From: Prolixibacteraceae bacterium
GTDB lineage: Bacteria; Bacteroidota; Bacteroidia; Bacteroidales; Prolixibacteraceae
DNA: 64,000 nt
Assembly: GCA_019856515.1 (NCBI GenBank)
Contig: CP082230.1
Coordinates: 682,001-746,000, forward strand
Reading direction: 5' to 3'
Shown here piece after piece: positions 16,013 through 24,620 of the stretch. The position numbers and the translations under genes are program-made. Below the pieces are notes generated by a model that was given only the letters and a program-made list of their open reading frames with translations, had not been told where the DNA came from and searched no databases. Every line of letters starts with the position of its first letter. The stretch's first letter is position 1.

Positions 16013-18070
16013 AACTATCGTATGTTATGCATATTATTGGCTTGTGGACTTTTCACTTTGGGTCCAGTGAAGGCACAAGATGAGAAAGCCAATGATATAA
16101 TGACACCAGAAATTCTATGGTCTTTTGGTCGAATTGGGGATATGCAAGTATCACCTAATGGTGAACATGTTGCTTATGGTGTTAGCTACTACAGCGTAAA
16201 GGAGAATAAGTCATCACGTGATATATATGTGAAAAACTTATCAGGTGATGTAAAGCAAATTACCCATACACCAGAGAATGAGTTTGGTATTCAATGGCGT
16301 CCTGATGGCAAGAAGATAGGGTATCTTTCATCTAAATCTGGGTCATTACAGATGTGGGAAATGGACCCAAATGGCTCTGGAAATACCCAAGTAACAAAAA
16401 TTGATGGTGGCATTCAAGGCTTTAAATATAGCCCTGACATGAAGAATATTCTTTTTATCAAGGCAGTAAAGTTAGATGCCACAGTGCAAGATCTATATCC
16501 TGATCTACCTCTAGCTAATGCACGACTTGAAACCGATATCATGTATCGCCACTGGGATCAATGGCATGATTTTACTTACAATCATATTTTTGTTGCACCT
16601 TATACGACAGGTACTATTGGAGCAGCAAAAGATATTATGCCAGATCAGAGATATGATGCTCCTTTAAAACCTTTTGGAGGCCTAGAGGAGATCAATTGGA
16701 ATACAACCAGTGATGCCATTGCTTATACTAGTAAAAAGAGTGTCGGAAAAGAGTATGCCATGTCTACCAATTCAGACATCTATCTTTACAATATTAATGA
16801 TAAAACGACAAAGAATCTAACGGAAGGAATGATGGGATATGATAAATGTCCAATCTTCTCCCCTGATGGTAAATATATTGCATGGAGCAGCATGGAAAGA
16901 GATGGGTACGAAGCTGACAAGAACCGTCTTTTTATCATGAACCTTAAGAATGGAAAGAAGAAAGACCTAACAGGTCTTTGGGATCAATCTATTCATGGAT
17001 TAGTTTGGGCTTCAAACAGCAAATCTCTATACGGTATTTCAGATGTACAGGCAACCGATGAGATCTACGAAGTAAGCATTAAAAGAAATAACATCCGTCG
17101 AGTAACGAATGGAGTTCATAACTATCAATCAGTACAGGTTGCAAAAGATGCTTTGATTGCTCAGAAAGTTTCGATGTCTTCTCCAGCTGAGTTGTATCGT
17201 GTGGATATGGAGTCTGGTCAAGATGTCGCTGTCACTCATGTGACGAAACCAGTGATGGATAAAATCAAAATGGGTAAAGTTGAAAAGCGTTGGGTTAATA
17301 CGACCGATGGAAAAAAAGAGTTGGTATGGGTGATTTATCCACCTCATTTTGATCCGAACAAAAAATATCCTGCATTGCTTTATTGTCAAGGAGGACCACA
17401 GGGTACTGTGAGTCAATTTTGGTCATACAGATGGAATTTTCAAATGATGGCAGCTAACGATTATATTGTAGTTGCACCAAACCGTCGCGGACTTCCTGGA
17501 TTTGGACAAGAGTGGTGTGAAGAGATCTCTAAAGATTATGGTGGACAATGTATGGATGATTACATCTCTGCAATTGATTCTATTGCAAAGCTCCCTTTTG
17601 TAGATGAGAATAATATTGGTGCTGTTGGTGCAAGTTTTGGTGGATACTCAGTATATTATCTTGCTGGACACAATCAAAACAAACGCTTCAATGCATTTAT
17701 TTCACATTGTGGAATTTTCAATTTTGACCAAATGTACAGTACAACGGAAGAGATGTTCTTTGTCAATTGGGACATCGGCGGTGCTTACTGGGACAAAAAC
17801 AATGCTGCTGCACAGAAAAGTTACAAAGATTTTTCTCCTCATAAATTCGTCGATAACTGGAACACTCCTATCCTAGTTGTTCATGGTGCAAAAGATTTCC
17901 GTATTCCTTATACTCAAGGAATGGGAGCCTTTAATACTGCAATAATGAAAGGGGTTCCTGCGGAGTTCTTATATTTCCCTGAAGAGAATCATTGGGTTCT
18001 ACGCCCACAAAATGGTATTCTATGGCAAAGAGTATTCTTTAACTTTCTTGATAAAAATCTAAAGAAATAA
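16001..18070 (+). CDS. Exported S9 family peptidase (prolyl oligopeptidase / DPP-like)
   Basis: 689 residues. Signal peptide to about residue 25 (GPVKAQDEK), an N-terminal seven-bladed propeller (PD40/WD40-like repeats such as MQVSPNGEHVAYG, QWRPDGKKIGYLSS, PIFSPDGKYIAWSS), then an alpha/beta hydrolase domain. The catalytic triad is visible: Ser near 545 in GASFGGYS, Asp near 631 in VVHGAKDFRIPY, and His near 663 in EENHWVL. The oxyanion region YCQGGPQGT also fits. It acts on peptides in the periplasm as an oligopeptidase or dipeptidyl peptidase; specificity is not readable. The start codon is inside a perfect inverted repeat, and a strong terminator follows. Confidence 0.92.
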   Translation: MRRINYRMLCILLACGLFTLGPVKAQDEKANDIMTPEILWSFGRIGDMQVSPNGEHVAYGVSYYSVKENKSSRDIYVKNLSGDVKQITHTPENEFGIQWRPDGKKIGYLSSKSGSLQMWEMDPNGSGNTQVTKIDGGIQGFKYSPDMKNILFIKAVKLDATVQDLYPDLPLANARLETDIMYRHWDQWHDFTYNHIFVAPYTTGTIGAAKDIMPDQRYDAPLKPFGGLEEINWNTTSDAIAYTSKKSVGKEYAMSTNSDIYLYNINDKTTKNLTEGMMGYDKCPIFSPDGKYIAWSSMERDGYEADKNRLFIMNLKNGKKKDLTGLWDQSIHGLVWASNSKSLYGISDVQATDEIYEVSIKRNNIRRVTNGVHNYQSVQVAKDALIAQKVSMSSPAELYRVDMESGQDVAVTHVTKPVMDKIKMGKVEKRWVNTTDGKKELVWVIYPPHFDPNKKYPALLYCQGGPQGTVSQFWSYRWNFQMMAANDYIVVAPNRRGLPGFGQEWCEEISKDYGGQCMDDYISAIDSIAKLPFVDENNIGAVGASFGGYSVYYLAGHNQNKRFNAFISHCGIFNFDQMYSTTEEMFFVNWDIGGAYWDKNNAAAQKSYKDFSPHKFVDNWNTPILVVHGAKDFRIPYTQGMGAFNTAIMKGVPAEFLYFPEENHWVLRPQNGILWQRVFFNFLDKNLKK

Positions 18071-18095
18071 CTCCATATAAAGTTTATTTGAAAGT

Positions 18096-18129
18096 AAGAG
18101 AGAAGGTCTAGAACCTTCTCTCTTTTTTT
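18096..18129 (+). terminator. Terminator of the S9 peptidase gene
   Basis: Perfect 12-bp stem (18096-18107 / 18113-18124), 5-nt loop, T7 tail. Confidence 0.95.
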
Positions 18130-18215
18130 GTTCTTAAAAGAGGACTTTCACAATTCATAACATAATTATATGATCTAATCGAAAAATGAGTCAACATTAT
18201 CACGATTGTTTTTGT

Positions 18216-18223
18216 TAGTTTTG
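18216..18223 (+). promoter_or_regulatory. -7 box of the MATE transporter gene
   Basis: TAGTTTTG matches TAnnTTTG, 21 nt before the ATG. No TTG at the expected -33 distance. Confidence 0.35.
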
Positions 18224-18244
18224 TAATACATAAACAAGAAGTAA

Positions 18245-19621
18245 ATGAATCAAAACAACCACCTGGAGCTAAAAGATACTCCTATTAAGAAATTATTCTG
18301 GAAATATTTTATTCCATCCTTTACGAGTGTTGTGGTTAATGCTCTATATAATATTGTCGACAGAGTCTTTATCGGTCATGGAGTTGGAGCTTATGCTCTT
18401 TCAGGACTTAGTGCGGTGTTCCCCATCATGATAATAATGATGGCCTTCGGTATGCTTGTCGGAATGGGGGCTGGAGTCAGAATATCGATTAATCTAGGGA
18501 AGGGAGACCTTCCGAGAGCATCTAAAGTGTTAGGTAATGCATTAACACTACTAATAATTTTGGCTGCCTTTGTTACCATCATTGGTTTTTGCATCAAACA
18601 ACCTGTGTTAGAATTATTTGGGGCTAGTGATCAAACCATTGATTTTGCAAATGATTATTTGAATATTATTCTTTTTGGGTCCGTATTTAATATGGTCGGA
18701 TTTGGAATGAATAACTTAATTAGATCTGAAGGAAATGCCAAAATTGCCATGTATTCGATTTTGATTAGTGCTGGAACCAATATCATCTTGGATCCAATCT
18801 TTATCTTTGGGTTTGGTATGGGAGTTGAAGGAGCAGCATATGCTACGATTATTTCAATGGCTGTTTTATGTGTTTGGGTGCTATTACACTTTACAAAGAG
18901 TCCTAAAGCGATTATTCATCTAAAAAAAGGGGATCTATCGTTACAATGGGATATAGTATGGTATATATTTACTATTGGTTTTGCTCCTTTTTCGATGCAA
19001 GTTGCAGCAAGTATGGTTCAAGGCATCTTGAATACACAACTTATCCAATATGGAGGGGATCTAGCTGTTGGAGCTATGGGGATTATCAATAGTGTTATCA
19101 ACCTAATTATCATGACCATTATTGCTATTAATATGGCCTCCCAACCAATTATCGGATATAATGTAGGAGCAAAAAGATATGATAAGGTAAAAGAGGTTCT
19201 CTTTCTTGGCATTCGTTTCGCAACCATTATCTCGATTATATGCTGGATTCTTGTGCAAGTTTCACCACAAACAATAGTCAAAGCCTTTAATAATGATAGC
19301 CCTGAGTTGATGAAGATTGCAACGCAGGGACTACGTATTCTATTAATGATGCTGCCTATTGTTGGATTCCAAGTAGTAGTATCTAACTATTTTCAATCCA
19401 TCGGAAAGGCTCTGACTGCAACAATCATGTCATTAATGAGACAAGTGATCTTACTTATTCCATTACTGATGGTAATACCTCGACATTATGGACTATTCGG
19501 AGTATGGATTAGTGGTCCTATAAGTGATACCCTATCATTCCTATTTGTTCTTATACTTTTTACAAGAGAGATGAAGAAATTAAATAAATGTATTGATAGC
19601 AACAATACCCAATGTGGTTAA
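18245..19621 (+). CDS. MATE family multidrug/cation antiporter
   Basis: 458 residues in 12 hydrophobic segments forming two repeated MatE halves. The N-terminal half carries FTSVVVNALYNIVDRVFIGHGVG and the MGAGVRISINLGKGD loop. The second half carries NLIIMTIIAINMASQPIIGYNVGAKRYDKVKEV, the typical MATE QPIxGYNxGA motif. Such proteins export drugs or metabolites in exchange for Na+ or H+. The substrate is unknown. It ends at a bidirectional terminator facing the EamA gene. Confidence 0.92.
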   Translation: MNQNNHLELKDTPIKKLFWKYFIPSFTSVVVNALYNIVDRVFIGHGVGAYALSGLSAVFPIMIIMMAFGMLVGMGAGVRISINLGKGDLPRASKVLGNALTLLIILAAFVTIIGFCIKQPVLELFGASDQTIDFANDYLNIILFGSVFNMVGFGMNNLIRSEGNAKIAMYSILISAGTNIILDPIFIFGFGMGVEGAAYATIISMAVLCVWVLLHFTKSPKAIIHLKKGDLSLQWDIVWYIFTIGFAPFSMQVAASMVQGILNTQLIQYGGDLAVGAMGIINSVINLIIMTIIAINMASQPIIGYNVGAKRYDKVKEVLFLGIRFATIISIICWILVQVSPQTIVKAFNNDSPELMKIATQGLRILLMMLPIVGFQVVVSNYFQSIGKALTATIMSLMRQVILLIPLLMVIPRHYGLFGVWISGPISDTLSFLFVLILFTREMKKLNKCIDSNNTQCG

Positions 19622-19633
19622 TAATTACATTAA

Positions 19634-19688
19634 TTGGATAAAAAGGGGAAAGTTTGTTTATAAATAAACTTCCCCCTTTTTTATCCAA
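19634..19688. terminator. Bidirectional terminator
   Basis: Long stem (TTGGATAA...GGGG pairing with CCCC...TTATCCAA, plus an inner GTTTA/TAAAC) between convergent genes, with A/T tracts on both sides. Confidence 0.88.
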
Positions 19689-19719
19689 TATAAGATATAT
19701 TTCATCTTTACACAACACA

Positions 19720-20628
19720 CTATATTCCATGAGATGGACTCTTCTTACGAGTATATTTATCGACAATTGGAAATAAAAACACTGCTAGTAGAAGGATAAA
19801 TGTTCCGATAAAGAATCCAAATGACATTCGTTCTGATTCTGAAAACAGCAATTGAGCAAGAATAATACTATACACCGGCTCTAGGTTTACAGTCAGTACA
19901 ACAGTATAGGCAGAAAGTTTTCTCATCACAAGGACGCTTAAAACGAATGCAAAAGCAGTGCATACTACTCCCAATATGATTAAATAAAAAAGATCTATTT
20001 GCGATACATCTAAAATACCACTATTTAGTCGGCCTTTAAGACCAAGCCATATAGTAATACCGATAAAACCTGCTACCATTTCATAGAAAGTGACTGTAAT
20101 GGGTGAGAATCTCTCGTTAGCAAAGAATCGATTTAATACAGTAAAGAGTGTAGCTAGAAATGCAGAGAAGATTGCCATCATTATCCCCGCAAAATATTTG
20201 AACTCAAAATTAAAGATAATGTAGAGTCCTATAATAATTAATAGCCCTGTGATCACCTCTAACTTCTTGACCTTCTTACGAAAAAAAAGAGGTTCAAGAA
20301 TACTTGCAAATAGTGTACCTACAGAGAAAGTCCCTAAAGCTACTGATATATTTGAAATCTTTATCGAATAGAAGAAAGTTATCCAATGAATGGCTACAAT
20401 TAATCCAATACCTGATATCTGCAATAAATCTTTCCATCTCACTCTAAAAGATCTCTGAGTAAAGATCATATAGCCACCAAGACTGATAAAAGCAAAAAAG
20501 ATTCGATACCAAACTAAAACAACAGCATCCATATCGATTAGTTTACCCAATACCCCTGTAAATCCATAAATAAGAACGACCAAGTGAAGAAGTAATAAAC
20601 TCTTCTTATCTGTATTCACCATATTCAT
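19720..20628 (-). CDS. EamA/DMT family transporter
   Basis: About 302 residues and ten transmembrane helices arranged as two EamA repeats (first beginning LLLHLVVLIYGFTGVLGKLI, second after the LATLFTVLNRFFA segment). Drug/metabolite superfamily exporters of this shape carry amino acids or other small metabolites. The start is taken at ATG 20628 (MNMVNTDKK); longer upstream readings add a basic, non-membrane leader. A TATCTTTG box lies 37 nt upstream. Confidence 0.85.
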   Translation of the reverse strand: MNMVNTDKKSLLLLHLVVLIYGFTGVLGKLIDMDAVVLVWYRIFFAFISLGGYMIFTQRSFRVRWKDLLQISGIGLIVAIHWITFFYSIKISNISVALGTFSVGTLFASILEPLFFRKKVKKLEVITGLLIIIGLYIIFNFEFKYFAGIMMAIFSAFLATLFTVLNRFFANERFSPITVTFYEMVAGFIGITIWLGLKGRLNSGILDVSQIDLFYLIILGVVCTAFAFVLSVLVMRKLSAYTVVLTVNLEPVYSIILAQLLFSESERMSFGFFIGTFILLLAVFLFPIVDKYTRKKSPSHGI

Positions 20629-20664
20629 ATTATTTCTTCTATTGTATCTATACTTTAACCCCCG

Positions 20665-20672
20665 CAAAGATA
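20665..20672 (-). promoter_or_regulatory. -7 box of the EamA transporter gene
   Basis: TATCTTTG on the minus strand matches TAnnTTTG and sits 37 nt upstream of the chosen ATG, which supports that start. Confidence 0.45.
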
Positions 20673-20810
20673 TCTTATTCATTGATATTCGGAATAGATC
20701 AAAAATCATATTATTTGATTTCTTCGAAGAAGATCATTATTAAAACCCATTACATTTAATTAAGTTTAAAGAAATCAGTGCAAATCATTTGATGCTTTAG
20801 ATATTCATAA

Positions 20811-20839
20811 AAAAGGCCACCGTGTATAACACGATGGCC
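20811..20839 (-). terminator. Terminator of nhaA
   Basis: GGCCAtCGTGT / ACACGgTGGCC stem on the minus strand, one mismatch, 3-nt loop, then a run of seven T. Confidence 0.88.
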
Positions 20840-20863
20840 TCATTCTATTTTATTCCTTAAAGA

Positions 20864-22183
20864 CTATGCACATTTTCCTTCAGGAAGCGTTATTTTCAAA
20901 TAACAATATCCAAGGACTCCTGCAATGGTCGATCCGATTAAAACACCTATTTTTGCCGCACTTAACATCGCGACATCCATATATGCTAAATTACTAATGA
21001 AAAGAGACATGGTAAATCCTAGTCCACCTAACATTGCAACACCAAACATCTGTTTCCATTTAATCCCGCTTGGTAATTCTGCTATTTTTAGTTTAACTCC
21101 TATCCATGCAATACCAACAATACCTAAAGTTTTACCAAGAAGTAATGAAAGCCCTACACACATTGAGATGTAACTATAATCTTCGCCTCCAGTATTACCA
21201 GACGAAAGATGTACTCCTGCATTCGCAATTGCAAATACAGGCATAATAAAGAAGTTAACTAACTTATGCAACTTGTGTTCTAAATATTGAACTGGACTTA
21301 AAACACGTTTCGCATTTTTACGTAGGTGATCAATCTTATGAATATCCGAATCACTAATAGTATACGGAGTAGCCAAAGAGGGATCAATACTAATCTTAGT
21401 CAAAGTTTTATTAAACACCTTCTCATCCAACTCTCTACGGATAGGGATGGTAAAAGCCACCAAAACTCCAGCGATCGTAGCATGAATTCCAGATAGATAG
21501 AAAAAATACCATACTACAATACCTAAAATAACATATGGATAAATTTTATATACTCCTTTTCTATTCAAAACAAACATTACGGCTAATATAGCTAAAGCGT
21601 AATACAGGTATCCCACAGCTAAATTAGATGTGTAAAACAAGGCTATTACGACTATGGCACCTAAGTCATCCACAATCGCCAATGCCACCAAGAAGACCTT
21701 TAAAGGGAGTGGAACTCTTTTTCCAAGTAAACTCAATATACCTAACGAAAAGGCTATATCTGTTGCCATTGGAATTCCCCAACCTTGAGATCCTGCTCGA
21801 CCTCCTGCTAAAAGAACAAATAACACTGCGGGAAATAACATTCCTCCAACAGCGCCTAATGCGGGAAATACTGCTTTCTTAAATGAAGATAACTCTCCTG
21901 CAATAATTTCTCTTTTGATCTCTAATCCTACAACAAAAAAGAAGATTGCCATTAGGACATCATTAACCCAATGCAATAGATGCATTTCAAAATGAAAGGA
22001 TCCAATATGAATAGCAATTTCAGAATGTAGTAGGTGCTCATAGGCATCTTGGAATGGTGAGTTTGCCCATAATAATGCAGCAAAAGTACAAATAATAAGC
22101 AACACACCACCAGAAGCATCTGCCTCAAGAAACTGGTGAAAACGGGCTCTTATACGCCCTGTTTTTTTAGATTCTATGTTCAT
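20864..22183 (-). CDS. nhaA: Na+/H+ antiporter NhaA
   Basis: Electrogenic antiporter exchanging Na+ or Li+ for protons at the inner membrane. 439 residues with the NhaA landmarks: VNDVLMAIFFFVVGLEIKRE, PMATDIAFSLGILSLLG, ALAIVDDLGAIVVIALFYT (the adjacent aspartates of the ion-binding site), and LGGLGFTMSLFISNLA. A hydrophilic insert of about 50 residues (residues ~240-290) separates the two halves, as in other Bacteroidota NhaA. Presence fits a saline habitat but is not proof. Monocistronic with its own terminator. Confidence 0.95.
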   Translation of the reverse strand: MNIESKKTGRIRARFHQFLEADASGGVLLIICTFAALLWANSPFQDAYEHLLHSEIAIHIGSFHFEMHLLHWVNDVLMAIFFFVVGLEIKREIIAGELSSFKKAVFPALGAVGGMLFPAVLFVLLAGGRAGSQGWGIPMATDIAFSLGILSLLGKRVPLPLKVFLVALAIVDDLGAIVVIALFYTSNLAVGYLYYALAILAVMFVLNRKGVYKIYPYVILGIVVWYFFYLSGIHATIAGVLVAFTIPIRRELDEKVFNKTLTKISIDPSLATPYTISDSDIHKIDHLRKNAKRVLSPVQYLEHKLHKLVNFFIMPVFAIANAGVHLSSGNTGGEDYSYISMCVGLSLLLGKTLGIVGIAWIGVKLKIAELPSGIKWKQMFGVAMLGGLGFTMSLFISNLAYMDVAMLSAAKIGVLIGSTIAGVLGYCYLKITLPEGKCA

Positions 22184-22331
22184 GTTTCAAAAATAAATTC
22201 GTTTTGCGATTTCTCTATTTCTCTCGTTATTGTTAATAAGGATTTAAATATAGTAAGGGGCAAAAAACCGCTTTCTTCTTTTTAAATAATTGTGCAATTT
22301 TCATACTTAGTTCTCTTTAATGGTTTAACAA

Positions 22332-24347
22332 TTAGTTCAACGGAACAATTTTAATCGCAAATCCACCACCTTTAACCATGTGAATATTTAAGACATCGTG
22401 AGTACTCACTTCTTTTGTCTCAATAGCAATTCTTTCAGGTGCAGTATCAAAATCAGTATCCTTACTATCCTTATAGATCGTTGCATAATACTTTCTGTTA
22501 CCATCCAAGAAATTCAATGCTAATTTGCTATCACGTGGCTTCTCATCGGTTAGTCCCCCAACAAACCAATTATTACCACGACGACGCGCAATCACAACAT
22601 GCTCCCCAATTTCAGCAATAGGCACTAATGTTTCATCCCACGTTGTTGGCACATCCTCTATAAACTTAAGAGCTGGATTCCCTTCCATATTTTCAGGAAG
22701 ATCAGCCACCATCTGCCATGGCGAGAATAATACAACATAGTTTGCCAACTGTTTTGCTAAAGTCGTATGAACACGAGTTATTGATAGATCATCACAATTC
22801 CACTTGACACGTTGATCTTTTTTATTTTTAATTAATAAGTCAAAAATTCCAGGAGTATAATCAATAGGACCTCCTAACATACGAGTAAAAGGGATTGTAG
22901 CATAATGGCTTGGTGGGTTACCTTTACTCCAACCATTCCATTCTTGTCCTCTCACCCCTTCTCGGGTCATCATATTGGGCCATGTACGCGCAATTCCTGT
23001 CGCTTTGATAGGTTCGTGCGCATCAACCATTAAATGATATTTCGCAGCAGTTTTGACTACTCGACGATAATGGTTAACCATAAACTGTCCATGATGATGT
23101 TGACCACGAGGATAAATACCACCAGCATATCCTGTCTTCACTCCCACAGCACCAACATCACCAAGGAGTTTAAATGCGGCATCCATATTTTTCTCATAAG
23201 TAGGAATATCTCCTCCCGTTTCATGATGGCCAATAAAGCCTACACCTTTCTCTTTCGCATATTGAGCAACTTCTAATAGATTAAAATCCTTTGCTGGAGT
23301 AATTTGATCAAAGGCTCCTCTTTGTCCCCATTTATCCCAACCTTTATTCCAACCTTCAGGTAAAAATCCTTTAAAGCCATGTTCATGTGCAAAATCGATA
23401 TATCTCTTCGAATTTTCAGTAGTTGCACCGTGACGTTCACCTTCGGTCCAAACCTCAGTCCCGATATGCATTCCCCACCACACACCTACATATTTCATTG
23501 GTTTAATCCAATCCGTAGTATTTATTCTAGAAGGTTCATTAAGGTTTAAAATCATATTCGAGGTGATTAGATCACCAGCTTTAGATGCGATTTGCACTGT
23601 ACGCCAAGGTGAAACTAAACCAGCTTTTAGCCTCACTTTAACACCATCTGGCCAAGGAACAAGATTTGATTCCAATATATTATTACCTCCGAGGTTATCA
23701 AGTGTCATCCCTGCATAGTTCGTTAAGTTCGCCTCATGAATACTAAGATAAACCCCATCTTCTCTCTTCATTGTAATTGGAGTATTTGCATTCTTCACTT
23801 GAGACAGTCGCTTATGACGATACAACATCTCATACGTATCGAAATTTGCAGGAATAGACCATGAATCTGGATTTCCTTTAATATTAAATTGACTCAATTC
23901 TTTTGAAACTAAGACACTATCTACAAGACTATTATTCGGCATTACATAACGAAATGCAATACCATCGTCAAAGACTCTAAAATGTACTTTCATCTCCAAA
24001 CGAGCTTCATTGCGTAATGTCCACACGACTTCATTGTAGTCGTTACGAATGGATGATGTCTGTCCCCAAACAGGTTTCCATTGCTCTCTATGCATTATTG
24101 TATCACAATCTACTGCTATTATTTCACGATCTAGATTATCAAGATTTTTAAATTGTAATCCTAACCGCGACTTTCCGATAACCAATTGGTCTTTATAATA
24201 AACGCGATAGAAAGGCACACCTTCATCTAGGTTTAACCTCACCTTTACGTCAGCATCTGGGGAGTAGATTTCACTTCGACGTGCAGAATTACAAGAGATC
24301 ATAAGAACTCCTAGGAATAACGAAACAACTGTTATTAGCCTGTTCAT
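22332..24347 (-). CDS. Glycoside hydrolase family 97 lipoprotein, inverting alpha-glucosidase type (SusB-like)
   Basis: 671 residues with a lipobox at LMISCNSARR. N-terminal beta-sandwich, central TIM barrel and C-terminal beta domain fit GH97. The three glutamates that ligate calcium and catalyse inversion in SusB are present in context: HHETGG, DAHEPI, and RGQEWNG. The strand that carries the aspartate nucleophile in retaining GH97 alpha-galactosidases reads KTGYAG, as in the inverting branch. It therefore likely releases glucose from alpha-glucans in the periplasm or at the outer membrane. No SusC/SusD pair flanks it. Confidence 0.9.
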   Translation of the reverse strand: MNRLITVVSLFLGVLMISCNSARRSEIYSPDADVKVRLNLDEGVPFYRVYYKDQLVIGKSRLGLQFKNLDNLDREIIAVDCDTIMHREQWKPVWGQTSSIRNDYNEVVWTLRNEARLEMKVHFRVFDDGIAFRYVMPNNSLVDSVLVSKELSQFNIKGNPDSWSIPANFDTYEMLYRHKRLSQVKNANTPITMKREDGVYLSIHEANLTNYAGMTLDNLGGNNILESNLVPWPDGVKVRLKAGLVSPWRTVQIASKAGDLITSNMILNLNEPSRINTTDWIKPMKYVGVWWGMHIGTEVWTEGERHGATTENSKRYIDFAHEHGFKGFLPEGWNKGWDKWGQRGAFDQITPAKDFNLLEVAQYAKEKGVGFIGHHETGGDIPTYEKNMDAAFKLLGDVGAVGVKTGYAGGIYPRGQHHHGQFMVNHYRRVVKTAAKYHLMVDAHEPIKATGIARTWPNMMTREGVRGQEWNGWSKGNPPSHYATIPFTRMLGGPIDYTPGIFDLLIKNKKDQRVKWNCDDLSITRVHTTLAKQLANYVVLFSPWQMVADLPENMEGNPALKFIEDVPTTWDETLVPIAEIGEHVVIARRRGNNWFVGGLTDEKPRDSKLALNFLDGNRKYYATIYKDSKDTDFDTAPERIAIETKEVSTHDVLNIHMVKGGGFAIKIVPLN

Positions 24348-24419
24348 GTTGATTTGTTTTTGAAACTTATATTTAATATACTATCAATTCATTTAGTAGA
24401 AAGTTGTCGTCAATACACA

Positions 24420-24427
24420 CAAATATA
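24420..24427 (-). promoter_or_regulatory. Possible -7 box of the GH97 gene
   Basis: TATATTTG on the minus strand, 73 nt upstream of the GH97 ATG. Confidence 0.35.
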
Positions 24428-24620
24428 TGACAATCTCCCCATATTCTCTACCGTGAGATAATAATAAATCATTTTACAGAACTTTCCAATGATCATTCCC
24501 TTTCATTCATTCAAAAAAAGAATAAAACTTACAACATCAGCTATCCACATGTTATAAAGCAGGAAATCAAATCTTTAACAACATAAAATTCTTAAATACT
24601 ATCAATTAAGTCTAAATAGA

